Shown in pieces: positions 43,030 to 53,003 of a DNA stretch of 64,000 bases (positions are counted from its first letter, which is position 1; every line of letters starts with the position of its first letter). Source of the DNA: Arcticibacter sp. (GTDB lineage Bacteria; Bacteroidota; Bacteroidia; 2-12-FULL-35-15). Location: assembly GCA_021155045.1 (NCBI GenBank), contig JAJNQB010000013.1, forward strand, positions 124,001-188,000, given 5' to 3'. The position numbers were made by a program, and so were the translations under genes. Under the pieces are notes generated by a model, which saw only the letters and a program-made list of their open reading frames with translations, ran no database searches and had not been told where the DNA came from.

Positions 43030-43797
43030 TTATTTTGTTTCCAATAATCTTTGTTTTACAGCTTCATACAAAACAATTCCAGTAGCAACCGAAACATTTA
43101 ATGAATCAATTTCACCCATCAAAGGAATTTTAGCTTTTGAATCTGCCATTTTTAAATATTCAGATGAAATTCCATTTTCTTCTGAACCCATTATAATTGC
43201 TGCTGGTAAAGTAAAATCGATGTTGTAATAATTTTCAGTTGTTTTTTCAGTACAAGCAATTACTTGTAATCCGCTTTCTCGTAAAAAATTAATTACATCT
43301 TTTAAGTTTTCTTCTCTGCAAACGGGTATTTTATGCAAAGCTCCTGTTGATGTTTTTATGGCATCAGCATTTATTTGTGCTGCACCACGTGCAGGGATAA
43401 CAATGGCATCCACACCAGCACATTCAGCCGTTCTGGATATTGCTCCAAAATTTCGCACATCTGTAATTCTATCTAATATCAAAATTAAAGGTGTTTTTCC
43501 TGATTCAAAAACAGAAGGAAGAATTTTTTCAATCTTACTGTATTCAATAGTTGAAATATACCCAACCACTCCTTGATGATTTTTGGTGGTAAGTCTGTTT
43601 AACTTTTCAAGCGGAACGTATTGATAAACAATTTCATTTTTTTTAATTAAGCTCATCATTTCACCAAACAGTTCGTTTTTTAAACCATTTTGGATAAGGA
43701 GTTTGTCTATACTCTTACCTGATTTAACAGCTTCTATAATTGGACGTAATCCAAAAATTAAACTTTCTTTTTCTCTTGCTTGTTCTTTCGTTTGCAT
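43030..43797 (-). CDS. rlmB: TrmH-family 23S rRNA (guanosine-2'-O-)-methyltransferase RlmB
   Basis: A 255-residue SPOUT enzyme from ATG 43797; the frame continues to 43863, but that would overlap the upstream gene by 55 bases. An N-terminal substrate-binding domain (SLIFGLRPIIEAVKSGKSIDKL) precedes the SPOUT knot with motif 1 DRITDVRNFGAISRTAECAG, motif 2 IIMGSEENGIS and motif 3 IPLMGEIDSLNVSVATGI. It methylates G2251 of 23S rRNA. It is the last gene of the minus-strand group running from bamA-like through rmuC; the gap to the GWxTD gene is 11 bases. Confidence 0.93.
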   Translation of the reverse strand: MQTKEQAREKESLIFGLRPIIEAVKSGKSIDKLLIQNGLKNELFGEMMSLIKKNEIVYQYVPLEKLNRLTTKNHQGVVGYISTIEYSKIEKILPSVFESGKTPLILILDRITDVRNFGAISRTAECAGVDAIVIPARGAAQINADAIKTSTGALHKIPVCREENLKDVINFLRESGLQVIACTEKTTENYYNIDFTLPAAIIMGSEENGISSEYLKMADSKAKIPLMGEIDSLNVSVATGIVLYEAVKQRLLETK

Positions 43798-43808
43798 TTT
43801 TATAGTTA

Positions 43809-45068
43809 TTAATCTTGTAAATAAGCTCTTCCTTGTCGCCATACATCTACAGCTGAATACCAATGTTGGCGGTAAATTTCTGATCTTTCTAATGAGTAAT
43901 CGTTGGTTGTAAAAGGGTTGTTCACTTTCGAAAAAGTGTATTGTAACGAGTTAATATTGTTTTCAGCACCATAAATCCATGTTTCAGAGTTAGCAGTTCT
44001 GTAAATAATATTTGGTGAACCGTAAATTAAAAATATCATACCTCTGTCGGTTTTCCAGCCTTCTATATAAGATGTAAAATATTCATTGGCATCTTGAACT
44101 CTGTTATAGTATTTTTTTATTATTTCTCTTGCTCTGTCCGTATTTCCTGTACAGTCTAACCAAAATTTTTCAACGGCAGCACGTTTGTCGTTACTGTTGA
44201 TAAGTGATTCGTATTCCTGCCGAGATGTTATAAAACGAAGCGGAGGAACCATATCTTCTGCTTTTTTAATATCGGGAAATGTTTCGGAAAAATTAAATAA
44301 TGTAAATCCATCTCTGCTATTAGTATCTACTTGAAAGTGATAAAATCCTTTTTTGTTGGAAGAAAAATTTATGATTCCTTTTTTAGAAATTGGTAATGTG
44401 AATAAGCTATCAGCTTTGTATTGAAATTTATTGTTTTCAACAAATGAAAATGGAGGAGAAGCAAGAGGGAAATTTCTGTTGTAATAACGAACCCATACCT
44501 GAGAAAAAAGAGTTGATTTATAATGAATATTTATCTCCTCATTTGCTTTGAAATTATTTCTAAAAAGAGGTATTTCATCTGTAGTTTTTGCAATAAAGTT
44601 TTGACGGTTAAATTCATTTTCTTTTTCAAGCGACAATGTTGTTACAACATTGCTATTTTTGTTTAAATCAGTAAGTGTTATTCTTAAAAAATAAGATCGC
44701 GGAGTTCTTGCTTTTACATTTAGCTTGCCAATTAAAAATTTATCTACATTTTCATTATTAATATCTACAAGCCTTACAGAAGAGCTGTCGATTATTTCTT
44801 TTGATATATATGCAGAAATCAATGAATAAGAAATTAATACATTTGATTGGAAATTAATTGCATCAGGTCGAGTATAAAGTATCTCTTTATTCGAAATTTT
44901 AAAGTGTAATTCGCTTATGCTATCATTCACATGAAAAATTTCATATTGAGGATGCATTGTATTTGTTGTGCGCTTGTAATTGGTTTTTCCCGAAGAAGTA
45001 GTTTTTGGTGTTGAAGCACAAGCAGCCGCAATAAGTGTAATTATAATGTATAAAAAAAAGTTTTTCAT
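43809..45068 (-). CDS. GWxTD-domain lipoprotein
   Basis: A 419-residue protein with a lipoprotein signal (LIAAACAST, acylated Cys near residue 17), a long beta-rich middle, and near the C-terminus the GWxTD domain (SYIEGWKTDRGMIFLIYGSPN, shown here in part: GWKTDRGMIFLIYG; then SETWIYG). GWxTD proteins are widespread in Bacteroidota and Acidobacteriota; their role is unknown. The start overlaps the rmuC stop by one base. The neighbouring BamA-like and CPBP genes suggest an envelope setting. Confidence 0.88.
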   Translation of the reverse strand: MKNFFLYIIITLIAAACASTPKTTSSGKTNYKRTTNTMHPQYEIFHVNDSISELHFKISNKEILYTRPDAINFQSNVLISYSLISAYISKEIIDSSSVRLVDINNENVDKFLIGKLNVKARTPRSYFLRITLTDLNKNSNVVTTLSLEKENEFNRQNFIAKTTDEIPLFRNNFKANEEINIHYKSTLFSQVWVRYYNRNFPLASPPFSFVENNKFQYKADSLFTLPISKKGIINFSSNKKGFYHFQVDTNSRDGFTLFNFSETFPDIKKAEDMVPPLRFITSRQEYESLINSNDKRAAVEKFWLDCTGNTDRAREIIKKYYNRVQDANEYFTSYIEGWKTDRGMIFLIYGSPNIIYRTANSETWIYGAENNINSLQYTFSKVNNPFTTNDYSLERSEIYRQHWYSAVDVWRQGRAYLQD

Positions 45069-46375
45069 TAATCTTCTTTTGCTCTTTCAATTAATTGTGG
45101 AGGCAAATCTTTATTTGCTTTTACACCAAGCTCTTTTAGTTTTTCAACCTGCCGAACAACATTTCCTCTTCCTTCGGAAAGCTTATTCATAGCATCTTTG
45201 TAGGATTTTTGTCCTTGATCTAACTTTTGACCAAGGTCAATCATATCTTTTATAAACGCAGTAAACTTATCGTATAAATCGCCTCCAGTTTTTGCAATCT
45301 CTGCATAATTTTTACTTTGGCGTTCGTTTTTCCAAAGCGATTCAATTGTTCTTAATGTTGCTAGTAGGGTAGAAGGGCTTACAATAACAATTTTTTTCTC
45401 CCATGCGTAAGAAAATAAATCGTTATCAGCTTTTATTGCAATGCCGAAAGATGATTCAATAGGCATAAACAATAATACAAAATCGGGAGTGTTAAAATTA
45501 TTTAGACTTTGATAAGATTTATCGCTCAAATTTTTAATGTGACTTTTTACAGAAAGAATATGGGCTTTTACGGATGCTTCCCTGTCTTCATCTGAAGTAG
45601 CATTTACAAGTCTTTCATAATCAACAAGCGAAACTTTTGAATCAATAATTAAATGTCTATTATCAGGTAAAAACACAACAACATCAGGTAAAACTCTTTT
45701 GCCATCATCTGTTGTAACATTCACTTGTAATTTATATTCAATATCTTTTTTTAGTCCAGACGATTCCAGTATTCTTTCAAGAATTACTTCTCCCCAGTTG
45801 CCTTGTGCTTTATTGTCGCCTTTTAATGCACGGGCAAGATTATTTGCTTCTTCGCTAATCTGTTTGTTTAAATTCATTAAGGTATCAATTTGACCTTTTA
45901 ATGAATTACGTTCTGCTGTTTCTGTTTTATATGCTTTATCAACCTTTTCTTCAAACTCTTTTAATTTTTCTTTTAAAGGATTTAAAACAATGTCTAATTG
46001 TGTTTTGTTTTGGTCAGTAAATTTTTGAGTTTTTTCTTCTAATATTTTATTTGCAATATTTTCAAACGTTTCAGAATATTTTTTGTTTAATCCTTCTAAT
46101 TCTGATTTAAGTGTACTATATTTTTCTTCTTGTGATTTAGCAATAGTATTTAGTTCGGCTTCTTTTATTTTTGAATCATTCAAACTGTTTCTAAGTTGTA
46201 TAATTTCAGAAGATAGTTTTTCATTCTCTGTTTTTGTGCTGTTCAGTTGCGATTCTAATACCGCTTTGTCTGTAATTGAATTAGAATCAACGGAAGCATT
46301 TGCTTTTGCCTTAAGTAGCAAATAAGCAATTACAAAACCTACAACTATACCAATGATTAAAAATAGAAAATCCAT
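45068..46375 (-). CDS. rmuC: DNA recombination protein RmuC
   Basis: A 435-residue protein with an N-terminal transmembrane helix (1-20), a coiled coil (about 35-190, Glu/Lys/Leu rich) and the RmuC nuclease-like domain (about 190-390: KAQGNWGEVILERILESSG, LPDVVVFLPDNRHLIIDSKV, LLFMPIESSFG, VIVSPSTLLATLRTI). The PD-(D/E)xK-like core IIDSKVSL fits a role in limiting inversions at short inverted repeats. It overlaps the GWxTD gene by one base and lies 59 bases after the CPBP gene. Confidence 0.94.
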   Translation of the reverse strand: MDFLFLIIGIVVGFVIAYLLLKAKANASVDSNSITDKAVLESQLNSTKTENEKLSSEIIQLRNSLNDSKIKEAELNTIAKSQEEKYSTLKSELEGLNKKYSETFENIANKILEEKTQKFTDQNKTQLDIVLNPLKEKLKEFEEKVDKAYKTETAERNSLKGQIDTLMNLNKQISEEANNLARALKGDNKAQGNWGEVILERILESSGLKKDIEYKLQVNVTTDDGKRVLPDVVVFLPDNRHLIIDSKVSLVDYERLVNATSDEDREASVKAHILSVKSHIKNLSDKSYQSLNNFNTPDFVLLFMPIESSFGIAIKADNDLFSYAWEKKIVIVSPSTLLATLRTIESLWKNERQSKNYAEIAKTGGDLYDKFTAFIKDMIDLGQKLDQGQKSYKDAMNKLSEGRGNVVRQVEKLKELGVKANKDLPPQLIERAKED

Positions 46376-46434
46376 ATAAAAAAATGAAAGCTCTAATTTA
46401 CGGATTTATTTGTTTTGAGAGGAATCAAAAAGCA

Positions 46435-47208
46435 TCAAAGCGCATGTTTATTAATCCACACTTGATTTTTGAGTGAATACCTATTTTCCTTTTTAGCTTT
46501 TTTAACGGAAAAATAAATTGCTAATCCTAATGTTGAAAATCGAAATACATTTACCCACAAACTTCCTACAACATTATCTTGTACACCAAATGTATCCCAA
46601 ACAAAATCCATGAACGTATGTAAAAAGATAACCATCCAAAGACTATTCCATGCAAGATAAAACCAAGCAAATCCTGTGCTTGCAAGTGCAGTAAAAATGT
46701 AAATAGATATTGCACTTACTATATCATGCGCTTGATACAAATGCCCCGCTGCGAAAAACAAAGAAGTGATTAAAGCTGCAGGGATAAAACCCCAGCCAGC
46801 ATAAAAAAATAAAAGACCAAACAAAAATGCTCTGTAAGCAAATTCTTCAAAAAATCCTGTTAATACAAAATCCCTATGAAATAATTTTAATGATAAATCA
46901 ACATTAAATCCAAAAAGTAATCCGTAACCCACAACCATTGGCAATACACAAATTGTGGCACACAACAATCCTTCTTTAAATCCTGTTTGTAAACCTAATG
47001 TTTTAAGAGGGGATTTTTTGAAAATCAAATATGCTACTATACTCATAATTATCATTTGAGTATAATTGATGTATGAAATTTTTATATCAAAATCCAATTC
47101 ATTCCATTTTTCTTTTCCAAAAACAATATAACCGTAAAAATATTTGGTGTATTTACAAATAATAAATGTTGCAATAACAATTATTGAAATCCATATTTTT
47201 CTTTTCAT
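46435..47208 (-). CDS. CPBP-family intramembrane glutamic endopeptidase
   Basis: A 257-residue membrane protein with about seven helices. The active-site words are GFFEEFAYRAFLF (EExxxR-type motif I, about residue 120), FFAAGHLYQAH (motif II His) and FLHTFMDFVWD (motif III His). Family members (CaaX proteases, bacteriocin-processing enzymes) cleave peptides within the membrane; the substrate here is unknown. The BamA-like gene ends 9 bases upstream on the same strand, so they share a transcript. Confidence 0.9.
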   Translation of the reverse strand: MKRKIWISIIVIATFIICKYTKYFYGYIVFGKEKWNELDFDIKISYINYTQMIIMSIVAYLIFKKSPLKTLGLQTGFKEGLLCATICVLPMVVGYGLLFGFNVDLSLKLFHRDFVLTGFFEEFAYRAFLFGLLFFYAGWGFIPAALITSLFFAAGHLYQAHDIVSAISIYIFTALASTGFAWFYLAWNSLWMVIFLHTFMDFVWDTFGVQDNVVGSLWVNVFRFSTLGLAIYFSVKKAKKENRYSLKNQVWINKHAL

Positions 47209-47217
47209 GACTGAAAT

Positions 47218-48954
47218 TTAGAAATAATTTACCAAACCAAAATGTATTTTTCCGCTTCTTAATTGAAAAGGATTATCGAACTGCCTTCCTAACGCATAAT
47301 TGATTGAAAATATTCCTGCTTTTGTTTCAAAACTTATTCCTGCTCCAAAGCCCAAAGGGTTATCTTTTACATACAAATTACCAACTTGATTTTTTTCATA
47401 AAATGCTTGGTCGGCAAAAATAAAAATGTATGAATTCTGCTCCAATAAAAACCGGTATTCTAGTGTTAATATAGAATAAGATGAAACAAATATCGATTCT
47501 TCATCAAATCCTCTCAATGATTTGAGTCCACCAATTCTTAATAGTTCATTTTGAAATGTATTTTCACCATTTACAAAACCTGTTTGGTTACCAATTTTTA
47601 TGGTGTTGCGATTTGCAAAAGGAATAAAAAAACCGCCTTCAAAATCACCAATGTATTGCGTGGAATGAAGGTTTAAATTTTGATAAACAGCAGGGTTTAT
47701 TTTTGAATTTTGCTTGATTTTTTTTATTCCTGCGCTGGCATTAAACAAAATATAAAATCCTTTTCTTGGGTTTAATCTATAGTCTAGCTTTTCGTATCTT
47801 AATCCTAAACCATACATGTTTACTTGTACATCAGCGTAAGGAGGTAATGATTGAATGTTTTCTAACCCTTTTGTATTAAGCAGTGTAGAGTTTTTATTAT
47901 TATAAAAAACTTTAAAATAATTACCGCCAATTAATATATATTGAACCCCAATATTTTGATTGATGTCTAAAAAAGTAGTGTCTCTTTTGTACAATTTCAT
48001 GTTATAATCAATACCAAAAGGGCTTTTAAATATAAAAGGATAAGTAAGTCTTAATTTTAAATCTTGTGTTTGCGTTTGTAGTTTTCGCCAGTTTAAATCA
48101 ATCAACTCTCCTCTACCCAAGCCATTTTGTAGCTTTAATCGAACATCACCTGTAAATAATATTTTTCCGGTTTTATTGTCAGGTAAAACACCTAAAATTC
48201 CATCGAACTGACTTGCTCTTTTTTTATCGAGAGAAAGAGTAAGAGTATTTTGTTTTTCACTAAAACTAACAGTTGGAGGTTTTGTAATTCTAACAAATGC
48301 TAATTCGGAAATGCGGGTGTTGATTTTTTTTAGTTGAGATTCATTGTAATTGCTTTTTGGCTTAATGCCTAAATAATTATAAATATAGGTAGGTGAAATT
48401 TTAGCATTTCCAATAATTTCAATACTATCAATTTTTTGTTCTTGGTTTTTTGTTAAAAACAATTTTGCAGATATCGTTTCATCTTGAATTTCAATGTTGT
48501 CTAACTTAACAGAAGCAAAAGGAAAACCATTGTTTTCGTAATAAACAATTAGTTTTTCTTGAACACGTTTTATTTCTTTAAAAGAAAATGGCTTGTTATT
48601 GTAAAGCTTTTCCCTGAAACCAATTTCGCTTAAAACGCCTTCATCAACATTTCCATTTTTTAAAAAAGCTAATTTATAAGGCTTTCCAAAATTAAGGTAA
48701 GCTGTTTTATTCGTGGAATCTGTTATAATACTGTCAAATTGGGCTGTTAAATAAGAATTGTCATAACAAGTAAATAAAACTTTTTGCAGTTCTTTTTCTC
48801 GCTCTGTATTGGTTAAAAAACTTTTCTTATAATTAATTGTTTTTAAAATCTGAGGATTATCAATGCTTTTAATAATTAATGAATATCGTTGTTGAGAGTA
48901 TAAATTAACAACCAAGAATAGTAAAAAGCAGAAAATTATATGTTTTAATGACAC
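47218..48954 (-). CDS. BamA/TamA-family (Omp85) outer-membrane protein
   Basis: A 578-residue protein with a signal peptide (1-20, ending NLYSQ), two or three POTRA-like repeats (about 25-245, e.g. IDSIEIIGNAKISPTYIYNY) and a 16-strand barrel (about 260-578) containing the Omp85 signature GGLKSLRGFDEESIF and ending in IHFGLVNYF. It is shorter than BamA (which has five POTRA domains) and closer to TamA-like or ShlB-like members, probably handling a lipid or protein at the outer membrane. Translation appears to begin at GTG. First gene of the group continuing into CPBP and rmuC. Confidence 0.85.
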   Translation of the reverse strand: MSLKHIIFCFLLFLVVNLYSQQRYSLIIKSIDNPQILKTINYKKSFLTNTEREKELQKVLFTCYDNSYLTAQFDSIITDSTNKTAYLNFGKPYKLAFLKNGNVDEGVLSEIGFREKLYNNKPFSFKEIKRVQEKLIVYYENNGFPFASVKLDNIEIQDETISAKLFLTKNQEQKIDSIEIIGNAKISPTYIYNYLGIKPKSNYNESQLKKINTRISELAFVRITKPPTVSFSEKQNTLTLSLDKKRASQFDGILGVLPDNKTGKILFTGDVRLKLQNGLGRGELIDLNWRKLQTQTQDLKLRLTYPFIFKSPFGIDYNMKLYKRDTTFLDINQNIGVQYILIGGNYFKVFYNNKNSTLLNTKGLENIQSLPPYADVQVNMYGLGLRYEKLDYRLNPRKGFYILFNASAGIKKIKQNSKINPAVYQNLNLHSTQYIGDFEGGFFIPFANRNTIKIGNQTGFVNGENTFQNELLRIGGLKSLRGFDEESIFVSSYSILTLEYRFLLEQNSYIFIFADQAFYEKNQVGNLYVKDNPLGFGAGISFETKAGIFSINYALGRQFDNPFQLRSGKIHFGLVNYF

Positions 48955-49160
48955 AGGATAAAGATAATGAATTAGACAAAACGAGAAAAAAATGGATTTA
49001 TTTGCCCAAAACTGAGCTTATAGTTAAAAAAAATCAACCTAAGCCATATAGGTTTAACTAATTTTCTCAACAGAATGTACTAAAAAGCACTTAAAATTGA
49101 TTTTTTTTGTATTTTGGTACCATAGTTGATTTCTAGAAAGGAAAATTAGAAAAGAGAAAA

Positions 49161-50732
49161 GTGAAAAATAGCGTTTTTATTGTAAGAAAATTTTCTGTTG
49201 TTTTTTTATTACTGATGTTTCAGTTGAGTTCGTTTGCACAACCTAAAGGAGGAAAAGCAGTTGATCCAGCTGATGCAAAAGAACATTTTAATCATTATAA
49301 TTTTCTAGCTGCAATTCCTATTTATAAGCAGTTAATAAAGTTAGAACCTACTAACTATGAATACAACTACAAAATAGGAATCTGCTATCTCCGCACCAAT
49401 ATTAATAAGTCATTGGCTATTCCTTATTTAGAAACAGCAAGCAAGCAAGATAAAGCCGATAAAGATGTTTTTAATTATTTAGGATTGGCTTATCAGTATG
49501 CAAGTCGCTTTGACGATGCTATAAAATCTTACGAAAAATATAAAGTAGGATTAAAAGGAGAAGAACTTGAAAAAGTGGAACACCAAATTGAAACGTGTCA
49601 AAATGGTAAAGAATATGTAAAACATCCTGTAAATGTTACTTTCACTAATGTTGGCAAAGAGGTAAATTCAGAGTATCCTGATTATTATCCTTTTGTTACA
49701 GCAGACGAATCGTTTATGATTTTTACATCGCGTAGAAAAGATAATATTGGTGGTGCTTTGGAAGTGGATGGTTATTATTCTTCTGATATTTATATTTCTG
49801 TTCCAAATGGTGATGTTTGGACCAAACCCAAAAACATCGGACCTCCTGTAAATACTCGCTTAGATGAGCAAGCAGTGAGTCTTGCACCAGATGGTAGTTC
49901 TATGCTAGTTTATATTGACCATATTGATAGTTTGGGTAATATTTATTCATCTAATTATATAAATGGAAAATTTACTAGAATTAAAAAATTAAATAGCAAT
50001 GTAAACTCCGATTTTGAAACAGCCGGTTCTATCACACCCGAAGGTGATGTTATTTTCTTTTGTAGTAAAAGAAAAGATGGAATAGGAGAAACAGATATTT
50101 ACATGGCTCGTAAGTTGCCTAATGGCAATTGGGCAATTCCACAAAATTTAGGACCAACAGTAAATACCAAGTACAGAGAGGATTTTCCTCAAATTGCTCC
50201 TGATGGCAGAACGCTTTATTTTTCATCGCAAGGTCATGCTGGAATGGGTGATTTCGATTTATTTAAAACAACCTGGAATCCAGAAGATAATACTTGGACT
50301 ACTCCTAAAAACCTTGGTTATCCTGTAAATTCAGCGGGAGACGATAGATGTATTTCTTTTACACAAGATAACAGAGTTGCTTACATTTCGGCTGCTCGTG
50401 ATGGTGGTTTTGGTGATTTAGATATTTACCGTATTAAGTTTAATGATATGGAAGATAAAGTTACTGTGCTTCAAGGTTATGTGAGCACACAAGATAGCGC
50501 TAAAACAATTACCGCATTTGTAACAGTTGAAGATTTAAAAAACAAAGATGTTCTTCCATTCTCTTATAATCCAAACGAAAAAAGTGGAAAATTTATTATG
50601 GCATTACCTCCAAGTAAATATAAAATTACAATTGAAGCAGATGGATACAAAGCCTACACTGAAACGTTTTTTGTGTTTGATGTGGGTATAGCACAAAACG
50701 AAAGCAAAAAAACATTCGTACTTCAAAAATAA
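49161..50732 (+). CDS. TPR-PD40 protein, PorE-like but without OmpA domain
   Basis: A 523-residue protein with a GTG start and a signal peptide (1-27, ending SSFAQ). Residues about 35-155 hold TPR repeats (AAIPIYKQLIKLEPTNYEY, FNYLGLAYQYASRFDDAIK), about 160-420 a PD40 propeller (DESFMIFTSRRKDNIGG, TPEGDVIFFCSKRKDG, APDGRTLYFSSQGHAGMGD), and about 425-523 a carboxypeptidase-regulatory-like domain. The order matches PorE up to, but not including, the OmpA domain: translation ends right after the regulatory domain at a clean stop. It is the first gene of a plus-strand group of four. Confidence 0.85.
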   Translation: MKNSVFIVRKFSVVFLLLMFQLSSFAQPKGGKAVDPADAKEHFNHYNFLAAIPIYKQLIKLEPTNYEYNYKIGICYLRTNINKSLAIPYLETASKQDKADKDVFNYLGLAYQYASRFDDAIKSYEKYKVGLKGEELEKVEHQIETCQNGKEYVKHPVNVTFTNVGKEVNSEYPDYYPFVTADESFMIFTSRRKDNIGGALEVDGYYSSDIYISVPNGDVWTKPKNIGPPVNTRLDEQAVSLAPDGSSMLVYIDHIDSLGNIYSSNYINGKFTRIKKLNSNVNSDFETAGSITPEGDVIFFCSKRKDGIGETDIYMARKLPNGNWAIPQNLGPTVNTKYREDFPQIAPDGRTLYFSSQGHAGMGDFDLFKTTWNPEDNTWTTPKNLGYPVNSAGDDRCISFTQDNRVAYISAARDGGFGDLDIYRIKFNDMEDKVTVLQGYVSTQDSAKTITAFVTVEDLKNKDVLPFSYNPNEKSGKFIMALPPSKYKITIEADGYKAYTETFFVFDVGIAQNESKKTFVLQK

Positions 50733-50765
50733 TTTTAATCCTCCTTTTTATTTAATCACTTTTGT

Positions 50766-51575
50766 ATGAAGTTAAATTTAACAAAACCAATTGCCTTTTT
50801 CGACCTTGAAACTACAGGTGTTAATGTGGCTTCCGACAGAATTGTAGAGATTTCTATTTTAAAAATTATGCCTGATGGGTCTAAAGAAATAAAAACAAAA
50901 AGAATAAATCCAACCATTCCTATTCCTATTCAATCCTCTTTGGTACATGGCATTTACGATAAGGATATTGAAAATGAACCCACTTTTAAAGCCATTGCAA
51001 AAAGCTTAGCTGATTTTCTTAAAAATTGCGACTTGGCAGGATACAATTCAAACAAATTTGATATTCCAATTTTAGTGGAAGAGTTTATGCGTGCCGAAAT
51101 TGATTTTGATTTAAAAAACAGAAGATTTGTTGATGTGCAAAACATTTTTCATCAAATGGAACAACGTACTTTAAAAGCTGCATACAAGTTTTATTGTGGT
51201 AAAGAAATAATAAATGCTCATAGCGCACAGGCAGATATTGAAGCTACTTATGAAGTGTTTTTAGCTCAACTAGAAAAGTATGATGGTGTAGAATTTGAAG
51301 ATAGAAAAGGAATTAAAAGTATTCCTGTTAAAAACGACATTAGCGCATTGCATGAATTTACAAACATCAATAAAAATGCTGATTTGGCGGGGCGAATAAT
51401 TTTTAACGAGAAAGGGATTGAAGTATTTAATTTTGGAAAGCATACAGGAAAACCGGTAGAGCAAGTATTAAAAGAAGAACCTTCTTATTACAGTTGGATG
51501 ATGAATGGCGATTTTCCTTTGTACACAAAAAAAGTGTTGACAGACATTAAATTAAGAATGGCTTTTAATAAATAG
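50766..51575 (+). CDS. DnaQ-like (DEDDh) 3'-5' exonuclease
   Basis: A 269-residue protein. The exonuclease core has Exo I FFDLETTGV (Asp12, Glu14), Exo II YNSNKFDIPILVEEF and Exo III HSAQADIEATYEVF (His and Asp), the DEDDh set, over residues 5-175. A C-terminal block (about 205-265, EVFNFGKHTGKPVEQVL, YYSWMMNGDFP) is the small module often attached to such exonucleases (DUF3820-like). It lies 33 bases after the TPR-PD40 gene and 3 bases before the FAH gene. Confidence 0.92.
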   Translation: MKLNLTKPIAFFDLETTGVNVASDRIVEISILKIMPDGSKEIKTKRINPTIPIPIQSSLVHGIYDKDIENEPTFKAIAKSLADFLKNCDLAGYNSNKFDIPILVEEFMRAEIDFDLKNRRFVDVQNIFHQMEQRTLKAAYKFYCGKEIINAHSAQADIEATYEVFLAQLEKYDGVEFEDRKGIKSIPVKNDISALHEFTNINKNADLAGRIIFNEKGIEVFNFGKHTGKPVEQVLKEEPSYYSWMMNGDFPLYTKKVLTDIKLRMAFNK

Positions 51576-51578
51576 ATT

Positions 51579-52190
51579 ATGAAGATTATTTGTATTGGAA
51601 GAAATTACGCTGAACATGCTAAAGAAATGAATGCGGCTGTTCCTTCTGAGCCTGTTTTTTTTCTTAAACCTGACACTGCAATCATTAAAGATGGGCAGCC
51701 ATTTTATTATCCTGATTTTTCAAAAGAAATTCATCATGAAGTAGAATTGGTTTTGAAAATTAATAAACCTGGCAAAAATATAGCTATTGAATTTGCACAC
51801 AAATATTATGATGAAATAGGAGTTGGAATTGATTTTACCGCACGTGATGTACAAGCCAAATGTAAAGAAAAAGGCTTGCCATGGGAAAAAGCCAAAGCTT
51901 TTGATGGTTCTGCGCCAATCGGGAATTTCATCAACAAAAAAAACTTGCAAAACAATAAAGAAATTGAATTTCATTTAGCAATAAATAATACCATTGTTCA
52001 AAAAGGAAACACTAAAGATTTACTTTTTAGTTTTGATGAAGTAATAGCTTATGTTTCAAAGTTTATAACATTAAAAACTGGCGACCTAATTTATACAGGA
52101 ACTCCAGAAGGTGTTGGTGCTATTAAAATTGGCGATAAACTTGAAGCATTTATTGAAAATAAAAAAATGTTTGATTGTGAAATAAAATAA
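51579..52190 (+). CDS. Fumarylacetoacetate hydrolase family protein
   Basis: A 203-residue protein with the FAH C-terminal domain fold: CIGRNYAEHAKEMN, PVFFLKPDTAI, the metal-binding EIHHEVELVL (Glu/Glu), GIDFTARDVQ, KAFDGSAPIG and GDLIYTGTPEGVGAI. Small FAH proteins of this size include acylpyruvate hydrolases and oxaloacetate tautomerases/decarboxylases; the exact substrate cannot be told. The start is 3 bases after the exonuclease stop, so they are translationally close. Confidence 0.92.
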   Translation: MKIICIGRNYAEHAKEMNAAVPSEPVFFLKPDTAIIKDGQPFYYPDFSKEIHHEVELVLKINKPGKNIAIEFAHKYYDEIGVGIDFTARDVQAKCKEKGLPWEKAKAFDGSAPIGNFINKKNLQNNKEIEFHLAINNTIVQKGNTKDLLFSFDEVIAYVSKFITLKTGDLIYTGTPEGVGAIKIGDKLEAFIENKKMFDCEIK

Positions 52191-52231
52191 TTTAGGCATT
52201 ATAATTGAATTAAAACAAGAAAATTAAAACT

Positions 52232-52978
52232 ATGAAAAAAATATCTTATTTATTATTCGCAACGATTGGAGTTGTTCTATATGCTTGTAATGCACAACAA
52301 ATTCAAAATACTGCAAATGCTGCTAAAGATGCGTTAAATAATTCTTCCACACCAGGCGAAAAGCCTTTGAGCAATGATGAAGTAATAAGTGGATTAAAAG
52401 AAGCTTTAACTGTAGGAACAAATAACTCCACAGCTTTTGCTTCTCAACTAGATGGCTTTTATAAAAACCCTTCATTATTTATTGTGTTTCCTCCTGAAGC
52501 ACAAAAAGTAAAAGATTGGGCAATTAAAATGGGAATGAAATCTCAAGTAGATAAATTTGAAATGACATTGAACCGTGCTGCTGAAGAAGCTGCAAAAGAT
52601 GCCGCTCCTGTTTTTGTAAATGCTGTGAAAGGAATGTCGATAGGCGATGGCTTTGCTATTTTAAAAGGTGCAGATAATGCTGCTACACAATATTTAATTG
52701 ATAAAACATCTGCCGAATTAAAACAAAAATTTACGCCAGTAGTTCAAACTGCTATTGATAAAGTAGAATTAACAAAATACTGGAACCCAATCATTACGGG
52801 ATACAATAAAGTTCCATTGGTTGAAAAACAAAACCCTGATTTAACAGCCTATGTAACAGATAAAGCAATGAATGGTTTGTTTAAGCTAATTGCAGAAGAA
52901 GAATTAAAAATAAGAAAAGATCCTGTTGCCCGTGTTACCGATATTTTAAAAAGAGTATTTGGTAGTATTATAAAATAG
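52232..52978 (+). CDS. DUF4197-family lipoprotein
   Basis: A 248-residue protein with a lipoprotein signal (MKKISYLLFATIGVVLYAC, Cys19) and an all-helical body of the DUF4197 type (EVISGLKEALTVGTNNS, FPPEAQKVKDWAIKMGM, AEEAAKDAAPVFVNAVKGMS, YWNPIITGYNKVP, TDKAMNGLFKLIAEEE). The family is found in periplasms of Bacteroidota and Proteobacteria; its function is unknown. Last gene of the plus-strand group; no clear terminator follows, only a REP-like element. Confidence 0.88.
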   Translation: MKKISYLLFATIGVVLYACNAQQIQNTANAAKDALNNSSTPGEKPLSNDEVISGLKEALTVGTNNSTAFASQLDGFYKNPSLFIVFPPEAQKVKDWAIKMGMKSQVDKFEMTLNRAAEEAAKDAAPVFVNAVKGMSIGDGFAILKGADNAATQYLIDKTSAELKQKFTPVVQTAIDKVELTKYWNPIITGYNKVPLVEKQNPDLTAYVTDKAMNGLFKLIAEEELKIRKDPVARVTDILKRVFGSIIK

Positions 52979-53003
52979 CTTCTCAAAAATTTAAATATCA
53001 TAT

